In this document: one piece after another, positions 7,495 through 15,910 of the stretch
Position numbering within the stretch: the stretch's first letter is position 1
Layout of the letters: each line of letters begins with the position of its first letter
Origin: Verrucomicrobiota bacterium
Lineage (GTDB): Bacteria > Verrucomicrobiota > Verrucomicrobiia > Limisphaerales > JAHEOI01
Length of the DNA: 20,133 nt
Assembly (NCBI GenBank): GCA_018610125.1
Contig: JAHEOI010000067.1
Span: 1 to 20,133 of the forward strand
Direction: 5' to 3'
Position numbers and translations under genes: made by a program
Notes under the pieces: model-generated
What the model was told of the DNA's origin: nothing
The model's database searches: none
What the model saw: the letters and a program-made list of their open reading frames with translations, nothing else

Positions 7495-8245
7495 AACTCG
7501 TCAAAACGTGATCGCCTTTCTGGATTTTACCTTGACTCCATTTCGGCAGGATATTGGCAACACTTTGATTGGATTCGACGTTGGTCACTTCCACTTTGCC
7601 AACCAACTGATTGTTCCGTGTGATGGCCAGCTTACCACGCTCTAAGACCCCTTGCTCGCTCCCCAAGCTGATCACGACAAAGCCATATTCCTCGTTAACC
7701 GCTGTCACTTTGCCATCCAACTCCGCCGGCAACGTTACTTCCTTTTGCTCGCCGACAAAGTACTGCAGCTCGTTCTTCAGGATATCGACCCGGCGTTGTA
7801 AGGTTTGATTCTCCTGTTTCAAGGCATCCCGGGCGTCACGAAGATTCCGCAAGGTGTCGGTCAGGTTTCGGACCTCCTCCAAGCTCAATGTCAACGCTTC
7901 CCATCGGGCCAATTTGTCTTGCGCGGTGTTTCGCGCTGCAATTGCGTCGTCGAGCTTCTTTCGCAAGCCGCTGGCCAGCGACGCCTTTTCTTTCGCTCGA
8001 GCTTGAGCCGACTCCAACCGCTTCTGAGCCGCCTTCAGGTCTTCCTGGACGGATGCAAGCTGCTTCTCGGCCTTCTTTCTTGCTTGAACCGCCTCGGCCT
8101 CATTTTGATTCGCCGTTCTCAAGTCACCCTCTAGCCTATCGCGCTCCTTGATAATACTCTGAATCTCGTCGTTGACTTTAAAGCTCACTCCCAGAGCGCC
8201 GAGCCCTGTAGCCACTGCAATAATTAAGGCAATTCTTAATAGCAT
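7469..8245 (-). CDS. Membrane-anchored coiled-coil protein with C-terminal beta-rich domain
   Basis: The 258-residue product starts with a hydrophobic segment (about 4-21), acting as an uncleaved signal anchor or signal peptide. Residues 25-165 are rich in Lys, Glu, Ala, Gln and Leu with heptad-like spacing, a long coiled coil that likely makes a rod. The last part (about 175-250) contains GKVTAVNEEYGFVVISLGSE, then GVLERGKLAI and KVEVTNVESNQSVANILP. The latter pattern resembles the SH3-like C-terminal domain of FlgT-type proteins. That resemblance is weak inference, and no flagellar gene is nearby. The likely location is the periplasm, anchored in the inner membrane. The gene is preceded by a good promoter (8273-8301) and overlaps the small lipoprotein gene, so the pair probably works together at the envelope. 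I do not know the function. Confidence 0.9.
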   Translation of the reverse strand: MLLRIALIIAVATGLGALGVSFKVNDEIQSIIKERDRLEGDLRTANQNEAEAVQARKKAEKQLASVQEDLKAAQKRLESAQARAKEKASLASGLRKKLDDAIAARNTAQDKLARWEALTLSLEEVRNLTDTLRNLRDARDALKQENQTLQRRVDILKNELQYFVGEQKEVTLPAELDGKVTAVNEEYGFVVISLGSEQGVLERGKLAITRNNQLVGKVEVTNVESNQSVANILPKWSQGKIQKGDHVLTSYEALPQRQ

Positions 8246-8272
8246 GTCCGGTCCAACTCAATTTTTTCGCGG

Positions 8273-8301
8273 ATCTTAAAGACCCTGTTTTCGGGTGTCA
8301 A
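8273..8301 (-). promoter_or_regulatory. Sigma-70-type promoter of the coiled-coil/lipoprotein pair
   Basis: On the complement, a perfect TTGACA (8296-8301) is followed by a 17-base spacer and TAAGAT (8273-8278, four of six consensus bases). The predicted start near 8266 leaves a leader of about 20 bases before the ATG at 8245. No clear Shine-Dalgarno site is present in that leader. This is the best promoter match I noticed in the window. Confidence 0.65.
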
Positions 8302-8377
8302 TCCATTCCTCATTTTTCGTTCGCTCGCGATCAGATTCAGTCAATCAGACCAGGAGCCAATCCTTCCAACATTCGGC

Positions 8378-11300
8378 CTATTGCTCAGTCACCCGATAGA
8401 ACCGCCGCTTTCTCCCCTCGAGTAAAGGCTCCATCACTTCTTCCAATCGTTCAACCGGTCGAGGAGCGATTGTTTTCAACGGCTTCCATACAGGATTCAC
8501 TATGGAGCGGGAAAATTCAACCGTATAACCGGTATCGGCTTCAGCTCGGAAATGAATTCGGATCCCTTTTTCCGGGTCATATTCCGCCGTAATGTCAATC
8601 CCCGAGCTCTCGGCCGCTCTTGGATCGGTACCGTTGCGGTATTCCATCCGATTCGTGCGGTTGTCATTGTCCGGATCGCGCTTTGCGTCCGAAGCGTCCC
8701 TCGGATCGAGCCCATTGAGCTCTTCCCAATTATCTGCCATGCCATCGCTGTCTCGGTCGAGGATATTTTCGGCTGCCGGTGACGGAACAAGCGAGGCAAG
8801 CGAGTCTTCCCCGTCGGGGAATCGACCTTTCGAGCTATTCGGTTGCTGCAGTCCGAACCCAACCTCGTCGATCACCTGGAAATCGGCATCATACAGGCGC
8901 AACATCTCTCCGTGCCGGTCTAGCCCAAATGGGATACTGGCGAAAGCTCCTTCTCCGGTATCCCGACCCGACCAAGCCGTCCATTGTCCACTCCCGATGA
9001 ATGAATGCTCGGGAATCGGGTACTGGTCTCGCCCGGCCAATGAGGGATCATCGGTCAGGAATAGCCCCGACATGGCTACCGGCTTTGACTTGGGATTATA
9101 CACCTCGAGCCAGTCGCTCTTTCCCGATTCGGCCGCGCTTAGCCACTCGTTCAATCGCAATCCCTTCGGGCTTGCGAGCTCGGCCGGAGCAGCGTTTGGT
9201 CCTCCCGGGGTCGGCTCAACCAGCAAAGCCCACTCTTCATGGGAGCGACCGAGCGATCGACCACGAACCTGATGGCCATAGGTCACCGCATCCACCATCC
9301 AGCCGTCGTCATGAACCAGTCGGATCATCCCCCCTTGAGGAGACAGCTCTTGGGAAAACGTGAGCCTATTGGCCGAGGAGAACGCTTCGTCGGAAGCCTC
9401 AAGGGTCACCAAGAGGAACCCTTGGGCGTCAATCGAGCTCCCCGGAGGGAAGTCAATTTCTTCCCGACTTCGACCGCTTGATTCGATCCGGAGGCGGAAA
9501 TCCTCCAGCGAGATCGCCGCCTCTTCCGGGTTGAACAGCTCGATCCAGCTTGGCGGCGTCTCCGATTCTTTCGAATTGGTTTCAGGTAACGCCAGGACCT
9601 CATTCAGCCGTAGCTCTGGCGGTTCAACCCGGGCATTCGGCTCACCCGGGGTCGGATTGCGAGGAAACGCCCGGATACGAGCCTCGCCATCCGGCAAGCG
9701 GCCTTGCGAGCCACCGGCTGCAATCCCGCTGTACTCAACCTCGTCAAGCAGCTCGCCGGCCTTGTTTTTAAGGGTCAATTGCCCCTCCGGCGACGGTAAT
9801 GTCAATCGATTGACAAGACGGAGCCGAATCCTCCCTGCCGGAAACCGGGCCAGACCACCCGGCGGGTAGAAGGCCAATCCGCTCACGGCAAAATCTTTGT
9901 CACCGGCACTCAGTATCAGATTATCCAACGCAGCGGGCTGCTCCGGTGAGGCGTTGTAAAGCTCGACCCAAGCGAGCTCATCCCCTGTTTGACCGGGATA
10001 CCACTCATTGATGACCCAATCGTCTCCGTTCACCCCACTCGCCACGACATTCTGCCCGCCCGGAGTCGGTCGATTAAGCCGCCACCGCCCTTCGGAATCA
10101 CGACCGATCGAATAATCCGTTAATTGACGACCGAAGCTCACCGCATCGACTCGTCTTTTTTGCGAATCAAACAGGTAAACGGCCTCTCCATCCCCATCGA
10201 GCCGGAAGTCGATGGTGACGCCGGTGCTCACCGAGTCGTCGGCCCAAACGGTCAGGTGCTCGCCCGGTTCCAACGTCACATTGGACAGGACCGTTTTCCG
10301 GGGCTCATCCGGATCGTCCGTCAAGCTCCAGCCGTCCAGAGTGGCGGGCTCGGGGCCGCTGTTACCCAGCTCGATCCAGTCCGGATGGCCATCGCCTCGC
10401 GCCACCGCGCTTTCGTTGATCGCCATGAGCTCGTTCAACTTGACCCCGTTTGGCTCGATCCGGTTTTCGCCCACTCCCGGCGAGCCGGCCGGCCTGTCGC
10501 TGAGCCGCCAATTGGTGGGGTCATTAATGCTTCGTGTCGGATCCGCAAGCACGAGTGAACTGCCTTCACCGTCGGCATGCTCCGGCCACTTCCCGCCATC
10601 GGCGTATTCCAATTCGACAAGAGTCACCCCGCTCGCGTCGATCAGCCGAAGGCGCTCACCCCCATTGTCCAAATTGCCACCGAATGTTCCATCCACTTCC
10701 ACACCCGAATAACGGGCACGGAAGGCATCCGGATCATCGTCGGCGATCAGCACCCAATGATCTCCCGGCGCGACAACGGAGCCACCCGGAAAGACATAGT
10801 CGATTCCATCAAAGCGCATGCCGCTTAGATCGACTGCCTGATGGCCGGTGTTGGCCAGCTCGATGAATTGGTAGGCCTCATTCTCGAACGGATGATACAT
10901 CAGCTCGGTCAATCGGATAGGCGAGCCGAATTGAGCGACCCGGTATGCCCCGTCGGTCATGGCCGACCATCGGCCATTCGCCTGCAGCGTCCTGGCATGG
11001 ATCGTGGTCGATTCCGACAACGGCTGGGGCCCTTGGTAGATTCTGGCCGTTTCGGCCGGCTCGGCCGATTGACGACGCCCGATCACCAGCTCCGGCTCCA
11101 GCAGAAAGTCGGAGCTATCCAGCGAGATGTTCAGCCCCTGGATTGCCAGCACATTCCTCCCTGCCTTAAGCCGGTCCATCGTTTGAGACAGATCGAAATT
11201 TTGAAACTGCACCGCCGCACTGTCCGAATGGCCGGAAACGGCTGACGCATCCCAGCCGGGATCTCCCGGAGCATTGGCCGAGGCCACCCGCTCCCCGTTC

Positions 11301-14056
11301 AAGTAAGCGACAAAGCCGTCATCATAACGCACCCGCAACCGCAGTAAATTGTATTGATCCAGTTTCTTTGAGTCAGCAATCTGGAATGGAATCCGCACAA
11401 AAATGGAGGTATTACGGTCATCCATTCCCAATCGGACATTGGTGTCGATAAGGTTCTCGTAATTGTCGTTCTCGTCATAGCCGATTGCACCATGTCCTTC
11501 CAACCATCCGGAATCATCGAACGAGTCGTCCCCTCCCAGCCACCGATCACCAAGGGCGGGTCCCCCGTTGATGTTCAACGGGACAAGAACCCGCTTCTCC
11601 GCCGAGCTCTCGATAAGCGTTTTCTTTGCTTGGATTGTCGTGGAAGCGGACCGACGCGGATCGCGGCCATCCTTGGTGTAGTAAATCGTCCCTCCCTCAG
11701 AGGCACTCATCTCAATTTCGGTGCCCTTGGCCACGTTGCCCGGGCTCGGCTCAAATTTAGGCGCACTAAGAGACCGGGTTAGGCCGGCATCCCGCAATTG
11801 CCCCATAACAATCCCCACGCGAAACGGCGCCCACCGATTACCAATGGTCGTATCCATATCGGGAATGACTTCGGACATCGTTTTCCGTAATTCTTTAAAG
11901 CGCTTGCCGACATGTGGGGAAAAGAGGGCGCCCCCCTTTGAGAAATGCTTATGGACCCGATCCGCGAAGCGCAGCCGAAAATCGGGATTTTGCTTGAGGG
12001 CATGGAAGAAATTGGCAATCGCAGTATCACGCTGCAGCTCCTTTTCGATCACATTCACCGAGAGGGACCGGCCGACATTCCCGAAGGCCCATTCGGCATC
12101 CCAGACATAGAAACGGAACTTGGCTCCCGGTTTCTTGAGTCGCGCCGCTCGCCAATTATTGTGAGGCCAATCACCGGTACCGACGTAAATATTGAGAATC
12201 AGGTAATCAATGAAGTTAACAATATCCAGCTCCTGCTTGACCTTGGCGTAGTTTTCAGGAATCGAAAGATCCCGGCCCAATATCAGCTCTTTCAGCGCAT
12301 TCCAAGCTTGGGCGTCCCCTTCCTGAATTTCGCCCGATTGCGCAATCAAGTCCCAGTTGCGCGAGCCGCCCTCACGGGTATGGAGGAACCAATCGTCGAT
12401 CCGCTCGGTCGGGTTATAATACCCCTGATACTCCCCATTGAGGAAAAGGTTCACAAAGGTCCCTTGTGGATTGACATGCCCCATATCGCTCCCTAGACGC
12501 CGCACCAGCTCGTCCACAACAAACGGGTTCGAGTGGTCATTCATGCCCGCCCGTAATACAACCCGCTTGAATCGACTCACCGGCGCCTCCGAAATCCAGG
12601 GATACTCCAAAAACGGCTCGCCATAATCCCCACGGAAGTAAAGCCTGAACGAGTACTTGCTGAAAGGCAGTCCTTTATTCGGACCGTACCGCTCTCGCAC
12701 ATAGCCACCTCCATGAATTCGAAGACCGGCATCAATCTGGAAGCCCGGGTCGCCATCCGAACGAATCAGCTCGGCCGATACCGGACGTTCCCACGCCTTG
12801 CCATGTTTCGTGGTATTCCTGGGATCGGTCTCCATTATCCCGGTCGAACCGAAGAGGTGCTCGGGATGAGTCGTGATCGATAATACCGGCAATGAGCGCA
12901 TGGCATGGTCCTCCCCGACAAAATAGGAGTGAGTGATCGTTTCGGAAGGGAGCCGATCCTCGGCAAACGCCGCGGCACGAATGAAAGTCGTTTCGTCGAT
13001 CTCGATGGGACCGTTATACCGTCGGCCCCGCGTACGGGTCGGTTCACCACCGTCGGTTCGATATCGAATCGTGACCCCGGCAGGTGCGGTCATCCGCAAC
13101 GTGAACGGGCGCTGAAAGAAGCCTCGCTCGACCGAAAAATGGGGTGGGTCAGTCACCCCAAGCACCTGGCTTTGACCGTTCTCGCGTTCCGGAGTGGGAG
13201 GTGAGGAATAGCGCCACTCGCCTGAAGGGACCCTCCCATAGGAATATCCGGCCCGTTGCACCGGAAAACGAATTTCATCAGCCGCTTCCCTTGGCAGTCC
13301 CTCGGAGAAGAGTCCCAGATACTCACCGTCGCGGCTGAGCTGAAAGCTCGTGTGGTAAGGAGGACCGGAAAAGGAGGCATTCGAGCCCTTTCCCGAAGCA
13401 AAGACCACGATGTAATCCCCCGGCTCGAGCGTGATTTCGGGCAAAACCGATTGACCGGGCTCGTCCGAATCATCCGACAAACTCCAGCCTCCCATGTCTA
13501 CCGCGTTTTCCCCTCGGTTGTGGATTTCCACCCAATCCGAGGTCATCCCATCCTCATCCCTTAAACCGTCCAGGTTCGTCGCGACGACCTCATTGAGCAC
13601 GATATCCGGTACGGGCGCGTCGGGATCCAGCCTGACTTCCCAACCGCCTCCCCCTTCGAATGCATTCCCATCCCCCTCCAAGCTCTCGATCCCCGGATCA
13701 TTCGCCCATTCAAATTTGACATCCCCCGTCACCGATTGCGGCAATTTGAAGGTGTAGGGCCCCTTCCCGACACCAATGACCCTCTCAGCCGATTGATCGT
13801 TAACCGAGAGATCTTCGCTCTCGACGCCGCTTACCGGTTCCGAGAAAAAGACTTCAATCTCGCCCAGGTGACGAACGACCGATCCGGGCATCGGGATGAC
13901 CCGAGCCACGTCAGGATTGCCGCCACCCTGGGCCAAAAGCGAAAGCTGGAGTAGCGCCAATTTCGCCACTAAGGCCCCCAAGGCCGGCTTCAAACAAAAA
14001 CGATCTCGCTGCTGCCTCATTCTTGATTTCTTGCACTGATTCGAAGAGATCCGCAT
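8378..14056 (-). CDS. Giant secreted CotH kinase-like / lamin-tail-domain protein
   Basis: The product is 1,892 residues. After a basic N-terminus, a hydrophobic core (about 23-42) ending LLAQ reads as a Sec signal peptide. Domains in order: an Ig-like region (48-145), lamin-tail domain 1 (150-298, starting IVLNEVVATN), a chitobiase-C-like domain (306-385, IRYRTDGGEPT), and a CotH kinase-like domain (about 386-750) with ERIDD (551-555) and FYVWDAEWAFG (649-659). A second chitobiase-C-like domain (from 768, IYYTKDGRDP) is interrupted by an inserted beta-rich domain (815-998, FDDSGW...YDDGFVAYLNGE) and resumes at 1000-1043. Five further lamin-tail domains follow (about 1047-1190, 1204-1335, 1347-1475, 1482-1622, 1634-1762), then a calcium-binding thrombospondin-3-like segment (DRDSDGMADNWEELNGLDP, 1767-1785) and a C-terminal beta domain. 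ATG 14056 is preferred over GTG 14062 because AAGGTGG lies just before it. Extracellular or surface role likely; the substrate is unknown. CotH of Bacillus spores phosphorylates coat proteins, but kinase activity here is inference. Confidence 0.93.
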   Translation of the reverse strand: MRISSNQCKKSRMRQQRDRFCLKPALGALVAKLALLQLSLLAQGGGNPDVARVIPMPGSVVRHLGEIEVFFSEPVSGVESEDLSVNDQSAERVIGVGKGPYTFKLPQSVTGDVKFEWANDPGIESLEGDGNAFEGGGGWEVRLDPDAPVPDIVLNEVVATNLDGLRDEDGMTSDWVEIHNRGENAVDMGGWSLSDDSDEPGQSVLPEITLEPGDYIVVFASGKGSNASFSGPPYHTSFQLSRDGEYLGLFSEGLPREAADEIRFPVQRAGYSYGRVPSGEWRYSSPPTPERENGQSQVLGVTDPPHFSVERGFFQRPFTLRMTAPAGVTIRYRTDGGEPTRTRGRRYNGPIEIDETTFIRAAAFAEDRLPSETITHSYFVGEDHAMRSLPVLSITTHPEHLFGSTGIMETDPRNTTKHGKAWERPVSAELIRSDGDPGFQIDAGLRIHGGGYVRERYGPNKGLPFSKYSFRLYFRGDYGEPFLEYPWISEAPVSRFKRVVLRAGMNDHSNPFVVDELVRRLGSDMGHVNPQGTFVNLFLNGEYQGYYNPTERIDDWFLHTREGGSRNWDLIAQSGEIQEGDAQAWNALKELILGRDLSIPENYAKVKQELDIVNFIDYLILNIYVGTGDWPHNNWRAARLKKPGAKFRFYVWDAEWAFGNVGRSLSVNVIEKELQRDTAIANFFHALKQNPDFRLRFADRVHKHFSKGGALFSPHVGKRFKELRKTMSEVIPDMDTTIGNRWAPFRVGIVMGQLRDAGLTRSLSAPKFEPSPGNVAKGTEIEMSASEGGTIYYTKDGRDPRRSASTTIQAKKTLIESSAEKRVLVPLNINGGPALGDRWLGGDDSFDDSGWLEGHGAIGYDENDNYENLIDTNVRLGMDDRNTSIFVRIPFQIADSKKLDQYNLLRLRVRYDDGFVAYLNGERVASANAPGDPGWDASAVSGHSDSAAVQFQNFDLSQTMDRLKAGRNVLAIQGLNISLDSSDFLLEPELVIGRRQSAEPAETARIYQGPQPLSESTTIHARTLQANGRWSAMTDGAYRVAQFGSPIRLTELMYHPFENEAYQFIELANTGHQAVDLSGMRFDGIDYVFPGGSVVAPGDHWVLIADDDPDAFRARYSGVEVDGTFGGNLDNGGERLRLIDASGVTLVELEYADGGKWPEHADGEGSSLVLADPTRSINDPTNWRLSDRPAGSPGVGENRIEPNGVKLNELMAINESAVARGDGHPDWIELGNSGPEPATLDGWSLTDDPDEPRKTVLSNVTLEPGEHLTVWADDSVSTGVTIDFRLDGDGEAVYLFDSQKRRVDAVSFGRQLTDYSIGRDSEGRWRLNRPTPGGQNVVASGVNGDDWVINEWYPGQTGDELAWVELYNASPEQPAALDNLILSAGDKDFAVSGLAFYPPGGLARFPAGRIRLRLVNRLTLPSPEGQLTLKNKAGELLDEVEYSGIAAGGSQGRLPDGEARIRAFPRNPTPGEPNARVEPPELRLNEVLALPETNSKESETPPSWIELFNPEEAAISLEDFRLRIESSGRSREEIDFPPGSSIDAQGFLLVTLEASDEAFSSANRLTFSQELSPQGGMIRLVHDDGWMVDAVTYGHQVRGRSLGRSHEEWALLVEPTPGGPNAAPAELASPKGLRLNEWLSAAESGKSDWLEVYNPKSKPVAMSGLFLTDDPSLAGRDQYPIPEHSFIGSGQWTAWSGRDTGEGAFASIPFGLDRHGEMLRLYDADFQVIDEVGFGLQQPNSSKGRFPDGEDSLASLVPSPAAENILDRDSDGMADNWEELNGLDPRDASDAKRDPDNDNRTNRMEYRNGTDPRAAESSGIDITAEYDPEKGIRIHFRAEADTGYTVEFSRSIVNPVWKPLKTIAPRPVERLEEVMEPLLEGRKRRFYRVTEQ

Positions 14057-14184
14057 CCCCACCTTGATCTCGATATTGAATAAGCAAGCATATCAGCTCC
14101 CGGCGAAAAGTCCACCGAGTGATTTGCGAGGCGGAGCAAAGCAGGTCAATGTGTCTCGCGATAACGGAGCGAAACGAGAATCTT

Positions 14185-15588
14185 ATGAGCTGCCACTACG
14201 ATTTTATTTCAATTGGCGGTGGGAGTGCCGGCTACGCCGGCGCCCGTACCGCTCGGGAAAAGTGGGAAAACGTCGCGCTGGTGGACGGCGCGAGGGAGCT
14301 GGGAGGACTCTGCATTCTCCAGGGATGCATGCCGTCCAAGACATTGATCTATTCGACCGAGGTCCTTCACCTGGCCCGGAAAGCTGGTCAGTTCGGGCTC
14401 GATATCCCCAACGCGAGCGCGGACATGCCGAAGCTGCATGAGCGCAAACGACGCGTGATCGGAGAATTTGCCGCCCATCGCCAATCGCAGCTCCAATCGG
14501 GGGAGTTTGACCTCTATCGCCAATCGGCCCGCTTTACCGGCGATCACGAGATCACCTTGGACAATGGCACTAAGCTGACGGCAGATAAATTCCTGATCGC
14601 GACCGGATCCCACATCAATTGCCCGCCGGTTCCGGGATTGAGCGAGATCCCGTACCTGACCAGCGATGATGTGCTGGAGCTGGATTATCTCCCCGAGTCC
14701 GTCATTGTGCTCGGTGGCGGCTATGTCGGCTGCGAGCTGGCTCAGTATTTACGGCGGCTGGGCACCCGAGTCGTTCAGATCCAACGAAGTTTTCGGATCC
14801 TTAAAGACACCCCATCACAAGCAGCCCGAACTGTCGAAAATGTCTTCCGTCAAGAAGGCATCGAGCTATTCACCGACACCCAAATCGAACAAGTCGAGCA
14901 AACGGATAAGGGCGTCCGTGTCACCTTCTATCATCAAGGCGCTCAAGTCACCCGCGAGGCCGCCACTCTCTTTAACGCCTTGGGCCGGAGCCCAAACACG
15001 AAACAGCTCGCCTTGGAGAGCGCCAATGTCGAGTGCAAGCCTTCGGGCCACGTCACGACCAATGAGTATCAGCAAACCAGCAATCCCGATATATTTGCAG
15101 CCGGCGATTGCGCCAGCCCATACGAAATTGTCCATGTCGCCATCATGCAGGCGGAATGCGCCGCCCGGTACGCTACCGGACGTCATGCGGAGCCGGTGGA
15201 TTACAACAGCTTGGTCAAGGTCATCTTCACCGACCCGCAGATCGCCATTGCGGGACTCTCTGAAGACGATGTCCAAGCCCAAGGCATCGAGTACCTTTCA
15301 GCCGATTCCCCGTTTGACGATCACGGCAAGGCAATCCTCATGGAGGCCAAAGAGGGCTATGTGAAGATCCTCGCTGATAAGGAGCATGGTCGCATTCTCG
15401 GGGCCGAATGCGTCGGAAAAGACGCCTCCGAGCTGATTCATAGTCTCGCCGTGGCGTTGCCGCTTCGGGCGACAGTCCATGACCTCCTCAAAGCACATTG
15501 GTTCCACCCCACCCTTTCGGAAATCTGGACCTATCCATTGGAAGATCTTGTCGCCGCCTTCGAGCGGACTCGCTTGGCCTGGCGATAA
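14185..15588 (+). CDS. FAD-dependent pyridine nucleotide-disulfide oxidoreductase (dihydrolipoamide dehydrogenase family)
   Basis: The 467-residue flavoenzyme has an N-terminal FAD Rossmann motif (ISIGGGSAGYAGARTA, about 8-23). Its redox-active disulfide is Cys43-Cys48 in GGLCILQGCMPSK. An NAD(P) Rossmann motif (VLGGGYVGCELAQYL) lies near 175-190, and IFAAGDC is the second FAD contact. The C-terminal dimerisation domain carries HPTLSE with His441 and Glu446, the catalytic HxxxxE pair. The enzyme family passes electrons between NAD(P)H, FAD and a disulfide substrate. No 2-oxoacid dehydrogenase E1/E2 gene or mer operon is adjacent, so lipoamide, mercury or another disulfide substrate cannot be chosen. 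The start at ATG 14185 gives the canonical N-terminus; the open frame extends 22 codons further upstream without homologous-looking sequence. It is divergent from the giant CotH gene, sharing a gap of 128 bases. Confidence 0.93.
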   Translation: MSCHYDFISIGGGSAGYAGARTAREKWENVALVDGARELGGLCILQGCMPSKTLIYSTEVLHLARKAGQFGLDIPNASADMPKLHERKRRVIGEFAAHRQSQLQSGEFDLYRQSARFTGDHEITLDNGTKLTADKFLIATGSHINCPPVPGLSEIPYLTSDDVLELDYLPESVIVLGGGYVGCELAQYLRRLGTRVVQIQRSFRILKDTPSQAARTVENVFRQEGIELFTDTQIEQVEQTDKGVRVTFYHQGAQVTREAATLFNALGRSPNTKQLALESANVECKPSGHVTTNEYQQTSNPDIFAAGDCASPYEIVHVAIMQAECAARYATGRHAEPVDYNSLVKVIFTDPQIAIAGLSEDDVQAQGIEYLSADSPFDDHGKAILMEAKEGYVKILADKEHGRILGAECVGKDASELIHSLAVALPLRATVHDLLKAHWFHPTLSEIWTYPLEDLVAAFERTRLAWR

Positions 15589-15598
15589 TGGGAACAAA

Positions 15599-15617
15599 CG
15601 AGGGGAAGGCCCCCTCG
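15599..15617 (+). terminator. Hairpin after the disulfide oxidoreductase gene, possible terminator
   Basis: CGAGGGG (15599-15605) and CCCCTCG (15611-15617) form a 7-bp stem with a five-base loop, eleven bases after the stop codon. No T-run follows directly (the next T-run is at about 15648), so it may end transcription inefficiently or only stabilise the mRNA 3' end. Confidence 0.4.
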
Positions 15618-15710
15618 ATACCATTAAGTTAGGAGAGAATTTGTGCGCCGCCTTTTTTTATCTCGAGCTTACTATGCAACTGAGCTCGTAAGGATCGCAG
15701 TGCATAAGTG

Positions 15711-15797
15711 ACCCCTCACCTCGATCCTCTCCCCTTCGAAAGGGGAGAGGAAGTCGACTGTGATGTGACGGCTTCGGTGGCCCGAAAGATGAGGGGT
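15711..15797. repeat. Palindromic intergenic repeat element (MITE/REP-like candidate)
   Basis: Outer arms ACCCCTCA (15711-15718) and TGAGGGGT (15790-15797) are exact inverted copies. Inside is a perfect 11-bp hairpin, CCTCTCCCCTT (15726-15736) with AAGGGGAGAGG (15740-15750) around a CGA loop, and a smaller TTCGG/CCGAA hairpin near the right end. Nested palindromes of this kind in an intergenic gap resemble dispersed bacterial repeats. From memory, CCTCTCCCC-type palindromes are common dispersed repeats, but copy number in this genome cannot be seen from one window. No transposase is present. Confidence 0.65.
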
Positions 15798-15857
15798 GCT
15801 CTTCTTTCGCACATTGTCGGAAACACGGCATCTTTAATATGCCAACTTAACAACAAT

Positions 15858-15873
15858 ACGGCCCCCTAGCCGT
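15858..15873 (-). terminator. Weak terminator-like hairpin downstream of sodA
   Basis: On the complement, ACGGC and GCCGT form a 5-bp stem around TAGGGG, followed by ATTGTTGTT, a T-rich but not continuous tail. It lies about 40 bases after the sodA stop and is the only candidate there. Confidence 0.35.
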
Positions 15874-15890
15874 CCCCTACCGAGGAGAGT

Positions 15891-15906
15891 TTGGTTGGTT
15901 GGTTGG
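15891..15906. repeat. Four-copy TTGG microsatellite
   Basis: TTGG is repeated four times in tandem, ending a few bases from the sodA stop codon. It is outside the coding frame and the number of copies is low, so a role in phase variation is unlikely. Confidence 0.8.
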
Positions 15907-15910
15907 GGCG

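Larger units (their letters stand above)
15589..15910. other. 322-base intergenic region with hairpins and no gene
   Basis: It lies between the convergent disulfide oxidoreductase and sodA genes. It contains a 7-bp hairpin (15599-15617), a palindromic repeat element (15711-15797), a weak sodA terminator-like hairpin (15858-15873) and a four-copy TTGG tract (15891-15906). No open frame with protein-like character was seen. Confidence 0.8.

Noticed and set aside
14119..14184. 22-codon N-terminal extension of the disulfide oxidoreductase
   Set aside because: The FAD Rossmann motif normally begins close to the N-terminus, as it does from ATG 14185.
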